Shown: one piece after another, positions 1 through 10,323 of the stretch
Position numbering within the stretch: position 1 is the first letter of the stretch
Layout of the letters: each line of letters starts with the position of its first letter
From: Microbulbifer agarilyticus
Lineage (GTDB): Bacteria > Pseudomonadota > Gammaproteobacteria > Pseudomonadales > Cellvibrionaceae
Direction: 5' to 3'
Length of the DNA: 64,000 bases
NCBI RefSeq assembly: GCF_001999945.1
Contig: NZ_CP019650.1
Coordinates: 3,339,001 to 3,403,000 of the forward strand
Made by a program: the position numbers and the translations under genes
Notes under the pieces: generated by a model
The model's database searches: none
The model's input: only the letters and a program-made list of their open reading frames with translations
Told to the model about the DNA's origin: nothing

Positions 1-524
1 CGGTGCGCTTCAAGGTAGAGGGCGACCCCATCGTCGACCAGATCGACTCCCTGTTGCCGCAAACCCAATGCGGCCAGTGCGGCCACCCGGGCTGCCGCCC
101 CTACGCCGAAGCCATCGCCAATGGCGAGGCTATCAACAAGTGCCCACCCGGCGGCCAGGCCACCATCAACGAGCTGGCCAACCTGCTGGATGTGGAAGCC
201 ACCCCGCTGGATGCCGAGCACGGCACTGAAGACGTTAAGAAAGTGGCGTTTATCCGCGAGGCCGAGTGCATCGGTTGCACCAAGTGCATCCAGGCCTGCC
301 CGGTCGACGCCATTGTTGGCGCCGCCAAACAGATGCACACGGTGATCGTGGACGAATGCACCGGCTGCGACCTGTGTGTGGAGCCCTGCCCGGTGGACTG
401 TATCGATATGGTACCGCTGGAAGCCAGCCTGCAGCAGTGGCACCCGAACAAACCCACAGACGGAGTGCTTCTGATCGCCAGCGACAGACCCGACCTGCAC
501 AGAGATGACCGGAGTGCAGCATGA
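1..524 (+). CDS. rsxB: RsxB/RnfB ferredoxin-like subunit, 5' partial
   Basis: Iron-sulfur subunit of the Rnf/Rsx membrane complex, which moves electrons between NADH and ferredoxin-level carriers coupled to ion flow; in enterobacteria the Rsx version keeps SoxR reduced. The window opens inside the gene: the GTG at base 3 is an internal valine, and the N-terminal membrane helix expected in RnfB (about 25 residues) lies upstream. Visible are the cluster-binding CGQCGHPGC motif followed by a distal Cys, then two 4Fe-4S ferredoxin motifs, [12 protein letters not shown] and [12 protein letters not shown]. The stop overlaps the rsxC start as ATGA, so translation is probably coupled. rsxA presumably lies just outside the window. 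Confidence 0.95.
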   Translation, partial: VRFKVEGDPIVDQIDSLLPQTQCGQCGHPGCRPYAEAIANGEAINKCPPGGQATINELANLLDVEATPLDAEHGTEDVKKVAFIREAECIGCTKCIQACPVDAIVGAAKQMHTVIVDECTGCDLCVEPCPVDCIDMVPLEASLQQWHPNKPTDGVLLIASDRPDLHRDDRSAA

Positions 525-2698
525 GCCACACTGATGAAAGACAAAGCGCCGGCGAGCGCCGCGCCGCGCGTGAAGCACACCTGATTGCCAGCTCCAAGGC
601 CCGGGATCTGTCCCGCGAACTGAAGATCAACGATTTCCACGGCGGCGTGCATCCGCCGGAAAACAAACACCAGTCCACCGGCGAGCCTATTGGCAGCATC
701 CCCCTGGCGGAAGACCTTATAGTGCCGCTCAACCAGCATATTGGCGGCACCGCCATTTCGCTGGTGAAACTGGGTGATGAGGTATTGAAAGGGCAGAAAA
801 TTGCCGAGGCAGACGGCCCGGTCAGCTGCCCGGTACACGCGCCGACCTCCGGCAAAGTCGTTGCCATCGAGCCGATGGCGGTGCCCCACGCCTCCGGCAT
901 GGTGGCGGACTGTATCCAGATTCGCACCGATGGTCGCGACGAGTGGTGTGCGCTGGCTCCGGTGGCGGACTACCAGAACCGCGATATCAACGACCTGCTC
1001 GAGCAGATTCGCGAGTGCGGCATTGCCGGTATGGGCGGCGCCGGCTTCCCCACTGCGGTAAAACTAAACCCCCGCGGCGGCGCCGAGATAGACACCCTGA
1101 TCATCAACGGCACCGAGTGCGAACCCTATATCACCGCCGACGACATGCTGATGCGCGAACGCGCCGACGAGATTATCGGGGGTGTGGAAATACTCGCTCA
1201 CCTGCTGGAACAGCCAGAGCGAGTGCTGATCGGTATCGAGGACAACAAGCCCGAAGCCATCCAGGCCATGAGACAGGCTGCGGAAGGCACCCGCTTCCAT
1301 GTGGTGACCTTCCCCACCAAGTACCCTTCAGGTGGTGAAAAGCAGCTGATCGAAATCCTGACCGGACGCGAAGTACCCAACGAAGGCCTGCCGGCCAATG
1401 TCGGCATCGTGTGTCAGAACGTGGGCACCGCGCGTGCGGTGTACCGCGCCATTACCCTGGGTGAACCGCTGATCAGCCGCGTAACCACCGTGGTGGGTGA
1501 ATCCCTCAGCCGCCAGCGCAATATCGAGGTTCCCCTCGGCACACCGATCCAACACATTCTGGAGTGCCACAGTATCGATCGCGGTGTACTGCAGCGCATT
1601 GTGATTGGCGGCCCGATGATGGGCTACACCGTCGAGGATGAGGCGTCGCCGGTGGTAAAAACCACCAACTGTATCCTCGCGCCCACGGACAAAGAGTTAC
1701 CGCCACCGCCGCCGGCCCAGGCCTGTATTCGCTGCGGACTGTGCGCCGAAGCCTGCCCGGCCAGCCTGCTGCCACAACAGCTTTACTGGTATGCCCGCGC
1801 CGAGGACCGGGAAAAGCTGCAGGCCTACAACCTGTTTGACTGTATCGAGTGCGGCGCCTGTTCCTACGTGTGCCCATCCAGTATCCCACTGGTGCAGTAC
1901 TACCGCGCCGCCAAGGGCGATATCCGTGCGGCGCGACAGGAAAAGGAAAAGGCAGACCGCGCCCGCGAGCGCTTCGAGTACCGCAAGCTGCGCCTGGAAA
2001 AGGCCGAACAGGAAAAAGAAGCCAAGCGTCTGGCACGCAAGAAAGCCGCCGAAGAAGCGCGCAAAAAGCGCGAGCAGGACGCCAGCAGCCCGGAAGCCCA
2101 GGCTGCCAAACAGGAGTCCGACGTTGTCGCCGCCGCGCTGGCTCGGGTGAAGGCCAAACAGGCCACCCCGGAACAACAGCTGGCCCGCGCCCAACGCACC
2201 CTTACCAGTGCCGAGCACCGGGTAGAGCGCATGCAGCAGAAACTCGCCGACGCGGAAGAAGCACAGAAGGCACAACTGGAAGCGCAACTAAAAACCGCCG
2301 AACTGAAACTGCAGGAAGCCCGCGACAAGCTGGCGGAGGCGGAAAAGCTGCAGGCAGCTGCGCCGGCGCAGGAGCAGCCCCCAGCAGAAGGTAAAGGTGG
2401 AAAGGCCGAGCCATCGATCACCGAAGACAAGCTGACGGTGGCCAGCGCGTCATCCTCCGCCGCGGGCGCCGCCATCGAGCGGGCCAAGGCGGCAGCCGCT
2501 GCCCGCGCCAGTATGAGCCCCGAAGAAAAGCTCGCGTCGGAGATCGAGGCGCTGAAGAAGCGCGTAGAAAAAGCGGAGGCGCGCCTGGCAAAGGCCCGCA
2601 GCGAAGACGATCCGAACACCGGCGCCTTTGAAACCGCACTGGAAAAAATGCAGGCCAAGCTGCAGGAAAAACTGGCCCAGCAGGGTTCCGGCGAGTAA
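521..2698 (+). CDS. rsxC: RsxC/RnfC, NADH-side subunit of the Rnf complex
   Basis: Peripheral subunit carrying the NADH/FMN-type and iron-sulfur domains of the Rnf complex on the cytoplasmic face. The 725 residues start with the RnfC barrel-sandwich domain (GGVHPPENK, then VHAPTSGKV near residue 110), followed by the flavin/NADH-type domain with [12 protein letters not shown] near 170. Two 4Fe-4S motifs follow, [12 protein letters not shown] near 405 and [12 protein letters not shown] near 445. Residues from about 470 to the end are a Lys/Glu/Ala-rich coiled-coil tail, a known variable extension of proteobacterial RnfC. The start overlaps the rsxB stop (ATGA). The gap to rsxD is only 25 bp. 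Confidence 0.96.
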   Translation: MSHTDERQSAGERRAAREAHLIASSKARDLSRELKINDFHGGVHPPENKHQSTGEPIGSIPLAEDLIVPLNQHIGGTAISLVKLGDEVLKGQKIAEADGPVSCPVHAPTSGKVVAIEPMAVPHASGMVADCIQIRTDGRDEWCALAPVADYQNRDINDLLEQIRECGIAGMGGAGFPTAVKLNPRGGAEIDTLIINGTECEPYITADDMLMRERADEIIGGVEILAHLLEQPERVLIGIEDNKPEAIQAMRQAAEGTRFHVVTFPTKYPSGGEKQLIEILTGREVPNEGLPANVGIVCQNVGTARAVYRAITLGEPLISRVTTVVGESLSRQRNIEVPLGTPIQHILECHSIDRGVLQRIVIGGPMMGYTVEDEASPVVKTTNCILAPTDKELPPPPPAQACIRCGLCAEACPASLLPQQLYWYARAEDREKLQAYNLFDCIECGACSYVCPSSIPLVQYYRAAKGDIRAARQEKEKADRARERFEYRKLRLEKAEQEKEAKRLARKKAAEEARKKREQDASSPEAQAAKQESDVVAAALARVKAKQATPEQQLARAQRTLTSAEHRVERMQQKLADAEEAQKAQLEAQLKTAELKLQEARDKLAEAEKLQAAAPAQEQPPAEGKGGKAEPSITEDKLTVASASSSAAGAAIERAKAAAAARASMSPEEKLASEIEALKKRVEKAEARLAKARSEDDPNTGAFETALEKMQAKLQEKLAQQGSGE

Positions 2699-2723
2699 CG
2701 CCGGGCGCAATACGAGAATTCCC

Positions 2724-3776
2724 ATGTCCCTGATGCGAATCACATCTCCCCACGCCCACTCCGGCCAAAGCACCTCGAAGGTGATGGCCCAGGTGGCCGC
2801 GGCGACCATTCCCGGCGTGCTGGCTCTGGTGGTCTATTTCGGCCCCGGCGTACTGTTCAATATCGCCCTGTGTGTCGCCGCCGCCTGGCTGACTGAGGCT
2901 GCCGTGATGCGGCTGCGCAACCGCCCGGTGGGTTTTTACTTGAAGGACAACAGTGCACTGGTTACCGCGCTGCTGCTGGGTATCGCCCTGCCGCCCTACT
3001 GCCCCTGGTGGGTGCCGGTTATCGGCAGCGTGAGCGCCATCCTACTGGCCAAACAACTCTACGGCGGCATGGGCTACAACCCATTCAACCCGGCGATGGT
3101 CGGCTACGTGGTGCTGCTGATCAGCTTCCCGGTGGAAATGACCCGCTGGGTCGGCGCTTCCGATCTGATCCAGGGCGCACCGGACCTAAGCGAAACCTTT
3201 GCACTGATTTTCGGCAACATGAACGTGGATGGCTTCACCCGCGCCACGCCGCTGGAGATCGTGCGCCACAACGAGTCCACCATCCTCGCGCAGCTGTACG
3301 AGATGGAACCGGCCTTCAGCAAAGGCAGCGTGGCGGGACTCGGCTGGGAAATGGCGAATTTCGGCTTTCTGCTGGGCGGACTGTTCCTGCTGTTCCGCCG
3401 TCTGATCACCTGGCATGCGCCGGTGGCCATGCTGGTGACCTTGACCGCACTCTCTATTGTCTTCTACGACGGCGGCAGCTCTCTGAGCGAGGGCTCCCCC
3501 ATGCTGCACCTGTTCTCCGGTGCCACCATGCTCGGCGCTTTCTTTATCATCACCGACCCAGTGAGCGGCTGTACCAGTAACAAGGGCCGCCTGATCTTTG
3601 GTGCCGGCGTCGGCATCCTGGTGTTTGTGATCCGCGCCTGGGGCGCCTATCCGGACGCGATCGCGTTTGCGGTGCTGCTGATGAACTTCGCCGCTCCGTT
3701 TATCGACAACTACACCCTGCCCCGCACCTATGGCCACAAGGCAGCACGCAAAGCCACCGACCTGGAGGAACAGTAA
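2724..3776 (+). CDS. rsxD: RsxD/RnfD membrane subunit with covalent FMN
   Basis: Integral membrane subunit of the Rnf complex, about 350 residues, close to the usual RnfD length. It has many hydrophobic helices and the FMN attachment motif SGATMLGAFF near residue 265, in which a threonine carries the phosphoester-linked flavin in the RnfD/NqrB family. An open frame extends upstream into rsxC, but the ATG at 2724 (MSLMRITSPHAH) gives the family N-terminus. The stop overlaps the rsxG start as TAATG. Confidence 0.95.
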   Translation: MSLMRITSPHAHSGQSTSKVMAQVAAATIPGVLALVVYFGPGVLFNIALCVAAAWLTEAAVMRLRNRPVGFYLKDNSALVTALLLGIALPPYCPWWVPVIGSVSAILLAKQLYGGMGYNPFNPAMVGYVVLLISFPVEMTRWVGASDLIQGAPDLSETFALIFGNMNVDGFTRATPLEIVRHNESTILAQLYEMEPAFSKGSVAGLGWEMANFGFLLGGLFLLFRRLITWHAPVAMLVTLTALSIVFYDGGSSLSEGSPMLHLFSGATMLGAFFIITDPVSGCTSNKGRLIFGAGVGILVFVIRAWGAYPDAIAFAVLLMNFAAPFIDNYTLPRTYGHKAARKATDLEEQ

Positions 3777-4471
3777 TGCTGAAACGCTCCATCGGTAAAA
3801 ATGCGGCCATCCTGGCGCTGTTCGCACTGGCTACCGCCGGCACCCTGGCGATCACCCAGATCACCACCAAAGAGCCTATTGAGCGCGCCATACGCGAGGC
3901 ATCCGCCAAAGCCCTGCTCGAGATCATCCCCATCGAGCGCCACAGCAACGATATGCTGGTGGATACCTACCCCATCCCCAAGCAGTACTGGGCAATGCTG
4001 GGACTGAAAGAGGGCGGTGACATTAACCTCGCACGGGAAACCGACGGCACCATCGATGCGGTCATTATCCCCACCGTCGCCCCGGACGGTTATTCCGGTC
4101 CGATCCAAATGCTGGTTGGGGTAAACCGCGATGGCACCATTGCCGGCGTACGTGTCACCAACCATGCGGAAACACCGGGCCTCGGCGATAAGGTGGAAGT
4201 GAAAAAGAGCGATTGGATCCTGGCGTTCAGCGGCCAGTCCCTGGACGACCCGGGCCGCGATATGTGGAAGGTCGAGAAAGACGGCGGCGCCTTTGACCAG
4301 TTTACCGGTGCCACCATCACACCGCGGGCGGTGGTGAATCAGGTGCGCACGGTTCTGGACTTCGTCGCCGAGCATCAACAGGCAATATTCAGTGCTCCGG
4401 TCTCCAAGCGTGCGGTTGAGGTCAAACAGCCCGAGAATTCGAATGAGACACCCAAGGGGGAACAAAACTAA
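3776..4471 (+). CDS. rsxG: RsxG/RnfG, periplasmic FMN-binding subunit
   Basis: Rnf subunit with one N-terminal membrane anchor (about residues 8-27) and a periplasmic FMN-binding domain. The flavinylation motif [10 protein letters not shown] lies near residue 180; in this family the last Thr of S/TGAT is covalently flavinylated by Apb[17 protein letters not shown] near residue 125 is also characteristic. At 231 residues it is slightly longer than the Escherichia coli protein because of a polar tail. It overlaps both neighbours as TAATG, so rsxD, rsxG and rsxE are probably translated in a coupled way. Confidence 0.95.
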   Translation: MLKRSIGKNAAILALFALATAGTLAITQITTKEPIERAIREASAKALLEIIPIERHSNDMLVDTYPIPKQYWAMLGLKEGGDINLARETDGTIDAVIIPTVAPDGYSGPIQMLVGVNRDGTIAGVRVTNHAETPGLGDKVEVKKSDWILAFSGQSLDDPGRDMWKVEKDGGAFDQFTGATITPRAVVNQVRTVLDFVAEHQQAIFSAPVSKRAVEVKQPENSNETPKGEQN

Positions 4472-5184
4472 TGGCCACCCCAGATTATTCGGAAATCTCC
4501 CACAACGGTTTGTGGAAAAATAATCCCGCGCTAGTCCAACTGCTGGGCCTGTGTCCGCTACTGGCCGTGACCGGATCCGTGGTTAACGCCATCGGCCTCG
4601 GACTCGCCACTACCGCAGTACTGGCCTGCTCCAACCTCGCGGTATCGCTGGTGCGCCATCAAATGCCGGAGACGGTGCGCCTGCCCGCGTCGGTCATGAT
4701 CATCGCCACCTTTGTAACCTGTGCCGAATTGTTGATGAAGGCCTTCACCTACGAACTGTATCTGGTTCTCGGTATTTTTATTCCGCTGATCGTGACCAAC
4801 TGTGCGATCCTCGGCCGCGCCGATGCCTTCGCCAGTAAAAATCCGGTGCTACCGTCTCTGGTGGATGGCCTGATGATGGGAATCGGATTCAGCGCGGTAC
4901 TGATTGTCATTGGTGCGGTGCGGGAAGTCATCGGCCAGGGCACCCTGTTTAGCGATATGGACTTACTGCTCGGCCCCATGGCCGCCAACTGGACGCTGCC
5001 GGTACTGGGTCAGGACTACTCCGGCTTCCTGGTTGCCGTACTCCCTCCCGGTGCCTTCCTGGTTACCGGCCTTTTAATCGCAGCCAAAAATGCGATCGAC
5101 GCGAACATTGAGCGCCGCCAAAAGGCAAATACCAGTATTGTCACCGGCAGCAAGCGGGTGCGCACCACCGGAAAGATTTCCTAA
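4471..5184 (+). CDS. rsxE: RsxE/RnfE membrane subunit
   Basis: Hydrophobic Rnf subunit of 237 residues with about six membrane helices, related to NqrD. Characteristic segments are the N-terminal [17 protein letters not shown] and the central [16 protein letters not shown], whose cysteine is one of the conserved membrane-embedded residues of RnfA/RnfE and NqrD/NqrE. It is the last gene of the operon. In many gammaproteobacteria nth (endonuclease III) follows directly, but here a strong hairpin follows instead. Confidence 0.95.
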   Translation: MATPDYSEISHNGLWKNNPALVQLLGLCPLLAVTGSVVNAIGLGLATTAVLACSNLAVSLVRHQMPETVRLPASVMIIATFVTCAELLMKAFTYELYLVLGIFIPLIVTNCAILGRADAFASKNPVLPSLVDGLMMGIGFSAVLIVIGAVREVIGQGTLFSDMDLLLGPMAANWTLPVLGQDYSGFLVAVLPPGAFLVTGLLIAAKNAIDANIERRQKANTSIVTGSKRVRTTGKIS

Positions 5185-5257
5185 GAAACCTCAAGAAAAA
5201 TACTTTATGAAGTGAAAGGTAACTTTAGGCAACCAAAAAATCCCACTTTGGAAGCAC

Positions 5258-5294
5258 AAATATAAAAGCCGGCACACTGCCGGCTTTTATATTT
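5258..5294 (+). terminator. Terminator of the rsx operon
   Basis: Perfect inverted repeat, 17-bp arms (5258-5274 and 5278-5294) around a CAC loop. The core is AAAAGCCGGCA with a T-rich right flank, giving an intrinsic terminator 73 bp after rsxE. The A-rich left flank would let it work in both directions. Confidence 0.85.
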
Positions 5295-5409
5295 TCGCTT
5301 TCCCAAGCGATATCCTGCTACCGCATTGACCAATCACGCCAAACAGCCCTGACCAATTCAGTCACACGAATAAACCACTCAGTGTAATTTTGCTCTAGTA
5401 TCCGAAGCA

Positions 5410-5676
5410 TCATTCAATACAATCCGAAGTATTATTCAACAACCACCCTTTGTAAGTACCCGTAATGGGATTTTTCTCACAAACCGCAATTCCCGGCTGG
5501 CCAAGCGGGGATACATAGATAAAATAGCGCGCACGTCCAAGATGCGTCTGACCAGTCAAACCTACTCGTAGATTCAACGAAGTAATTTTCGTTAGACTCT
5601 CAACATAAACACAATAAGACCGAGTCAGACCGGGACCAATGACAGTGAATAGGCAACGCAGCCCACTTTCAATCAC
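5410..5676 (-). CDS. Small doubtful ORF, 88 residues
   Basis: Unrecognised open frame in the 463-bp interval between the rsx terminator and the TetR gene. It would start with GTG directly after an in-frame stop, with no convincing ribosome site. The product has three cysteines (near residues 8, 22 and 66) plus one near the C-terminus, and the segment RYFIYVSPLGQPGIAVCEKN looks protein-like. It could be a small exported protein missing its signal peptide, a remnant of a longer gene, or chance. The interval is more AT-rich than its surroundings, and I see nothing else in it. Confidence 0.25.
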   Translation of the reverse strand: MIESGLRCLFTVIGPGLTRSYCVYVESLTKITSLNLRVGLTGQTHLGRARYFIYVSPLGQPGIAVCEKNPITGTYKGWLLNNTSDCIE

Positions 5677-5757
5677 TCACGCTATTTTCATCTGGATTAA
5701 GCATTACCTGATTTCCAATAGCTTTTTGCCCTCCATTGCAAAGGAAGTCTCGCAACC

Positions 5758-6477
5758 ATGACTTTAGACAACGGAAAGTCTGAACTGGTTTACCAAGGTC
5801 GTCGCGCGCAGCGCGCCGATAGTCGTCAACGCCGTAAAGCTATTTTGGAAGGCACCCTTCGCCTTATCGTGAAAGAAGGCATTCGCGGTATTCGCCACCG
5901 CGCCGTTGCCAAAGAAGCGGAAGTTCCTCTCGCCGCAACCACCTATTACTTCAAAGACCTGAACGACCTAATCAGCGACGCGTTTACCTATTTTGTCGAG
6001 AAAAATGTCGACGAGACGCGCGCTCTCCAAGAGGAGAGTTTCACGGCGGTGCGCCAGCTTCCCAAAGAACAACTCCATTCTCCGGAAGGTCGCCGACAAC
6101 TAACACAGCAGTTGACCCGCTTCGTGTTGGCCCACATACGTACGCAGGTAACCAGTCGCGACAACCGTATCATTGAATTGGCCTTTAAAAATGAAGCACT
6201 GCGCAATCCGCAGCTGACTCGTGCGGTGCGAATGGCCAGTCAGTCGATTGAAAACCTGATCGTGGAGTTCTTTGAACTGCTGCAGCTCACCGACCCATTG
6301 GCCACCGCGCAAATTGTTTACGGCACTATTCTGAACCTCGAGTTCCAGATTTTGAACGGTGCCATTGCGATAGACTCGCCGCTGCTCGAACGGACAGTCT
6401 CTTTGATGGTGAAGCGACTGATCCCGGCTCAGACGGTAGCACCAGTCGTTCAGACTGCTCGCCCACAATTCGCATAG
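5758..6477 (+). CDS. TetR-family transcriptional regulator
   Basis: One-component repressor-type regulator of 239 residues. The N-terminal helix-turn-helix spans about residues 25-70 (AILEGTLRLIVKEGIRGIRHRAVAKEA, split here into its halves AILEGTLRLIVKEG and IRGIRHRAVAKEA), ending in the TTYYFKDLNDLI segment where TetR recognition helices end. The rest is the helical ligand and dimer domain. There is no neighbouring transporter or enzyme on the opposite strand that would give away its target, so it may be autoregulatory or act at a distance. An AAGGAAG ribosome site precedes the start. Confidence 0.88.
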   Translation: MTLDNGKSELVYQGRRAQRADSRQRRKAILEGTLRLIVKEGIRGIRHRAVAKEAEVPLAATTYYFKDLNDLISDAFTYFVEKNVDETRALQEESFTAVRQLPKEQLHSPEGRRQLTQQLTRFVLAHIRTQVTSRDNRIIELAFKNEALRNPQLTRAVRMASQSIENLIVEFFELLQLTDPLATAQIVYGTILNLEFQILNGAIAIDSPLLERTVSLMVKRLIPAQTVAPVVQTARPQFA

Positions 6478-6646
6478 AAGCCCCTTTCTGGTAGTGGGCA
6501 GGTGATCCCGGGTCACCTGCTCCTCCTCTCTTCTTATCCACCCCCTACCCTCTCCAAACATCCTCCTGCGCCAATTTCACCGCATCCAAACCGCACTCCG
6601 AGTGACGAGCTAGACTGATAAAGACGTCATTGGAAGTGTTAGAAGC

Positions 6647-9088
6647 ATGGTCATGGAACTGCTGTCTGCCCGCCCCCCGAGCAAGTGTTTCCCGCGTCTT
6701 GCGGTGACTTTCTGTCTTGTCGCCTTTTTCACATTGCTGACCCTGGGCTGCAATCGCCAGGACGCACCAGAAGGCAAGCAAACAGACCAGAGCTCTCCGC
6801 CGTCGGAGCAAGCCGAAAGCACCGACGGCTCGACCGGAGACGACACAACAGATGAGGCCTCCGCCACATCGGATGAAGCAGACACAGAGGAAGAACCTCT
6901 CATGCCGGCGGCAAAGGGAGACCTACGCCCGGAGGCACCCTGGCCACCAGAGACATCCGGCGAATTTCCAATTAACGCCTACAAAAATTACGAAGAAACA
7001 GGAGACCTGCCAGCGATTGAGGAGCGCGGTACGCTGCGCATCCTCGTCGATATTTCCAATGTGGATTCCCTCCACCGCGAGGCCACCCAGCAAGATATCG
7101 AAATGGAAGAAGCGAAACGCTTTGCCAGGATGCTGGGTCTGGAACCTGTCGTGCTCTATGCGGAAAACTTTGACCAGTTGATTCCATTACTGAATAGCGG
7201 CAAAGGTGACATCATCGCCAATAACATGGTGATCACCGATAAACGTGAAGCTCTCGTCAACTTTTCCACGCCTACCGCAGATACCCAACTCATCTTGGTG
7301 TCTCGCACCGATGCCCCGGAATTCAAGAAAGGCGGAGACAACAGCAAGCTGTTTTCTGGCAAGACAATGAAAGTAACGAAAGGTACGGTATTTGAGGTTG
7401 CCGCCCAAAAACTTATCGAAAACAATCCTGAGCTAAAACTCGAGGTGGTTGAAAAAAACTATGTCGAGTTGATGGTCGATGTTGCCGAAGAAAACCTCGA
7501 CTTCACCATCGTCGAGCAGCAGACCTTCGATCTGGTTACGCAATTCAAGGACAACGTTAAGGCCAATTATGTATTGCCGACAGAATTCCAGTTGGCGTGG
7601 GCCGTACGCAAGGACTCGCCCAAGCTACTGGAAGCCATCAATAAGTTCGTGCGCGACAGCATGCTCACCCGGGTGGTCAAGCGCTCGGTTGGCGACCTCG
7701 ATGAAATCCGGAAGCGCGGTTATATACGCGTGGTAACCCGCAACCACCCCGGCACCTACTACATGTGGAAAGGTCGCATTCTTGGCTTCGAATATGAGCT
7801 GGCGCAAGACTTTGCCAAGAAAGAAAACCTGCGACTCGAGATCGTCGTCGCCCCCACGCACAAAGGGCTTCTTACCATGCTGAAAGATGGTAAGGCTGAT
7901 ATTGCCGCGAGCCTGTTGTCCGTCACCGAGCGCCGCGACAACAGCGGTATGGACTTCGGCCGCCCCTACATGAAGGAAAGAGTTGTTGTCGTAGGGACAG
8001 ACGACGACCAAATCGACAGTATCGAAGAGCTCGATGGCAGAACCATCCACGTGCGCAAGTCAGCGAACCATTATGACATTGCCCTCGAGCTCCAGAAAAA
8101 AGTGCCCGGGGTCAAGATTGAGCTCGCACCTGAAGAACTCAATATCCAGCAAGTTATCGATAAGGTCGCCGATGGCGACTATGACCTTGCCATTGCCGAC
8201 GACGTGTCGGTCAAACTGGAACACAGTTGGCGAAAAAATATCGACGCCCTGATCGACCTGCATATCGATGACAACGTATATGCGTGGATGGTTAGGGAAA
8301 ACAATCCTGAGCTGCTCAAGGCCGTTGAGAAATTCTTTGACAGCAAGGGCACACAAAAGAAAATCGCCATACTCTACAACAAATACTTTGACTCACCGAA
8401 ACGAACCCGCTCCGAAATTAATGAATTGAACGCTGAGGGCAACATTTCGCCCTTCGACGAGTACGTGAAGAAATATTCAGACGAATACGATTTTGACTGG
8501 CGCCTGATCGTCGCGCAGATGTTCCAGGAGAGCACCTTTAACCCCAAAGCCAAATCCTGGGTGGGCGCACGTGGCCTGATGCAGGTAATGCCCGATACGG
8601 GCAAACAGGTGGGCGAAAAAAACCTGTTTGACCCGGAAACCAGTGTGCGCGCTGGCCTGAAGTACCTGGAATGGCTGCACCGCAAGTTCGAGGACAAGGG
8701 CATCAGTCCCGAGAATATGATGTGGTTCACCCTGGCCTCCTACAACGCCGGCCTCGGCCATGTGTATGACGCACAGGACCTTGCGGAAGAAAAAGGCTGG
8801 GACCGCAACGTCTGGTTCGACAACGTGGAAAACGCCATGCTGTTGCTGTCGGAAAAGAAATACTATGAAAAGGCGCGCTATGGCTATGCGCGAGGGCAGG
8901 AGCCCTTTGACTATGTGCGCAAGATTCAATCGCGCTTCCGCACCTACGTCGCACTGCTTGAAGACTACGAACGGCGCAAGCAGGAGCAGGAAGAAGAGAC
9001 TGGACAACTACTCGATACCCTATACCCGCAATTCAGCCAATGGGTTGGTACGCGGCCGCATCACGTCGCGAGTGCTGGCAGGCCCTAG
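6647..9088 (+). CDS. MltF-like lytic transglycosylase lipoprotein with tandem solute-binding domains
   Basis: Probable outer-membrane murein lyase of 813 residues. The N-terminus is a long signal peptide with a lipobox (LTLGC near residue 36), then an acidic Ser/Thr/Asp-rich linker to about 110. Two solute-binding-protein-type (SBP_bac_3) domains follow, at about 125-350 (start RGTLRILVDIS) and 350-585 (start RGYIRVVTRNHPGTYY). The SLT domain occupies about 615-740, with catalytic Glu in QMFQESTFNP and the family motif GARGLMQVMPDTG. Usual MltF has one solute-binding module and about 500 residues, so the duplication is unusual. The gene stands alone and ends at a strong terminator. Confidence 0.88.
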   Translation: MVMELLSARPPSKCFPRLAVTFCLVAFFTLLTLGCNRQDAPEGKQTDQSSPPSEQAESTDGSTGDDTTDEASATSDEADTEEEPLMPAAKGDLRPEAPWPPETSGEFPINAYKNYEETGDLPAIEERGTLRILVDISNVDSLHREATQQDIEMEEAKRFARMLGLEPVVLYAENFDQLIPLLNSGKGDIIANNMVITDKREALVNFSTPTADTQLILVSRTDAPEFKKGGDNSKLFSGKTMKVTKGTVFEVAAQKLIENNPELKLEVVEKNYVELMVDVAEENLDFTIVEQQTFDLVTQFKDNVKANYVLPTEFQLAWAVRKDSPKLLEAINKFVRDSMLTRVVKRSVGDLDEIRKRGYIRVVTRNHPGTYYMWKGRILGFEYELAQDFAKKENLRLEIVVAPTHKGLLTMLKDGKADIAASLLSVTERRDNSGMDFGRPYMKERVVVVGTDDDQIDSIEELDGRTIHVRKSANHYDIALELQKKVPGVKIELAPEELNIQQVIDKVADGDYDLAIADDVSVKLEHSWRKNIDALIDLHIDDNVYAWMVRENNPELLKAVEKFFDSKGTQKKIAILYNKYFDSPKRTRSEINELNAEGNISPFDEYVKKYSDEYDFDWRLIVAQMFQESTFNPKAKSWVGARGLMQVMPDTGKQVGEKNLFDPETSVRAGLKYLEWLHRKFEDKGISPENMMWFTLASYNAGLGHVYDAQDLAEEKGWDRNVWFDNVENAMLLLSEKKYYEKARYGYARGQEPFDYVRKIQSRFRTYVALLEDYERRKQEQEEETGQLLDTLYPQFSQWVGTRPHHVASAGRP

Positions 9089-9115
9089 GTAATTTGCCCG
9101 GTATGAGGCACAAAC

Positions 9116-9150
9116 AAAAAAGGCGACGGTTCTCACCGTCGCCTTTTTTT
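9116..9150. terminator. Bidirectional terminator between convergent genes
   Basis: Arms AAAAAGGCGACGGT and ACCGTCGCCTTTTT around a TCTC loop, with A-tract and T-tract on opposite sides. It serves the transglycosylase gene on the plus strand and the diheme cytochrome gene on the minus strand. Confidence 0.9.
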
Positions 9151-9174
9151 TCGCTGCTGTAACGCTTTCGGCGT

Positions 9175-10323
9175 TTAGCTGCAGTTACCTGGCATAGACG
9201 CAATCCACTCTTTCAGCAGCGCGGTACCTTCGTCATGGACCAGGCTGCGTCCCAGCTCCGGCATCATCGCACCAGGGTCGGTGGACTCCACGCGGAAGTT
9301 GAGAATGGAATCGTCCGGGCTACCCGGGACAATCGCAAACAGGCGGTCACCGGAACCGGTACCGGCCGCAACTGGCGGCTTACACACACCCAGTCGACGC
9401 ATATCGTGCTCGGCAATGTTGAGCATCAAACCGGAAGTATCCGCCGGGCCAGCGGGGTTGTGACAGTGACCGCAGTTGATGTCCAGGTAAGAGCGCGCAC
9501 GCTCTTCCAAAGAGGCCGTTTCCTCTTTGAAGTTCACATTGCGCGGTACTGCCGCCAGTTCAGGCAAACCGGTGAGGAAGCCCATTTGCTGCCAGTACAC
9601 CAGCTGATTCTGCGCACCGTCCTGAATCGGGCTTTCGCGATACTCGTAATCCTTGTTCAGGTGGCGAGCACGGGGACCAATCGGACGTACCGCTTTTTTG
9701 GAGTGGTTATCCGCATGGCAACCCGCACACTGGTTTGCATCGGGCACCACATAAGTGAAGGCTTCCTGAGTGCGGTCCTCACTGACCAGCTGCATGCGCG
9801 TAGCATCGCCGGCAATTTCGAGTACGGCATCGGTCTGCGCTTCGTTCCATACGTAGGGCAGCGCCTGCCAGCCGTCCGCGCGCTTAACCAGTACGCGGGT
9901 TTCAACGAGTTTCACCTTGGACAGATCGAGACCAGAGCCGGCAAAATCATTGCTGTGATCGTCGGTACGGATCACCGCGCCGCCTTCGCCACGAGGGTAG
10001 TAGAAGGTTTTGCTGATGACGGTACCTACCGGATAATCGAACTCCGCTTCACCGTATACCGCAGAGGTACCCTCGGGCATCCATACGGTGCGCAGCTTGT
10101 GCGCATAGTCAGTGAACAGTGCGGTGTTCAAGTCAAACGGCACGACCCGATCATTCAATGACAACTTACCGTCGATGGCCTCGACCAGATGCCACTCGCT
10201 CAGGTTATCCGGAACAGCGTTACGTTCGTGTACTGTTACCTGCTCACGAGGTGCCTCACACCCCGCAAGTATGAGGGCCAGTACAGCACCCCCAAATAAC
10301 CTGGATGAAAACAGCTTACGCAT
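9175..10323 (-). CDS. SO2930-type diheme c-type cytochrome lipoprotein
   Basis: Exported lipoprotein of 382 residues with lipobox LILAGC near residue 22. Two heme c sites are visible: CAGCH near residue 197 and CGHCH near residue 288. The second lies in DINCGHCHNPAGPADTSGL and is followed by a conserved aspartate/proline-rich segment near the end (ESTDPGAMMPELGRS). I recognise the layout as the SO2930 family of diheme proteins, whose substrate is unknown to me. The start overlaps the end of the upstream beta-helix gene by 8 bp, so the two are very probably co-translated, as in other marine gammaproteobacteria. Confidence 0.82.
   Translation of the reverse strand: MRKLFSSRLFGGAVLALILAGCEAPREQVTVHERNAVPDNLSEWHLVEAIDGKLSLNDRVVPFDLNTALFTDYAHKLRTVWMPEGTSAVYGEAEFDYPVGTVISKTFYYPRGEGGAVIRTDDHSNDFAGSGLDLSKVKLVETRVLVKRADGWQALPYVWNEAQTDAVLEIAGDATRMQLVSEDRTQEAFTYVVPDANQCAGCHADNHSKKAVRPIGPRARHLNKDYEYRESPIQDGAQNQLVYWQQMGFLTGLPELAAVPRNVNFKEETASLEERARSYLDINCGHCHNPAGPADTSGLMLNIAEHDMRRLGVCKPPVAAGTGSGDRLFAIVPGSPDDSILNFRVESTDPGAMMPELGRSLVHDEGTALLKEWIASMPGNCS

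Noticed and set aside
101..927. Long minus-strand frames opposite rsxB and rsxC.
   Set aside because: The plus strand shows clear ferredoxin motifs and overlapping starts; these are high-GC shadows.
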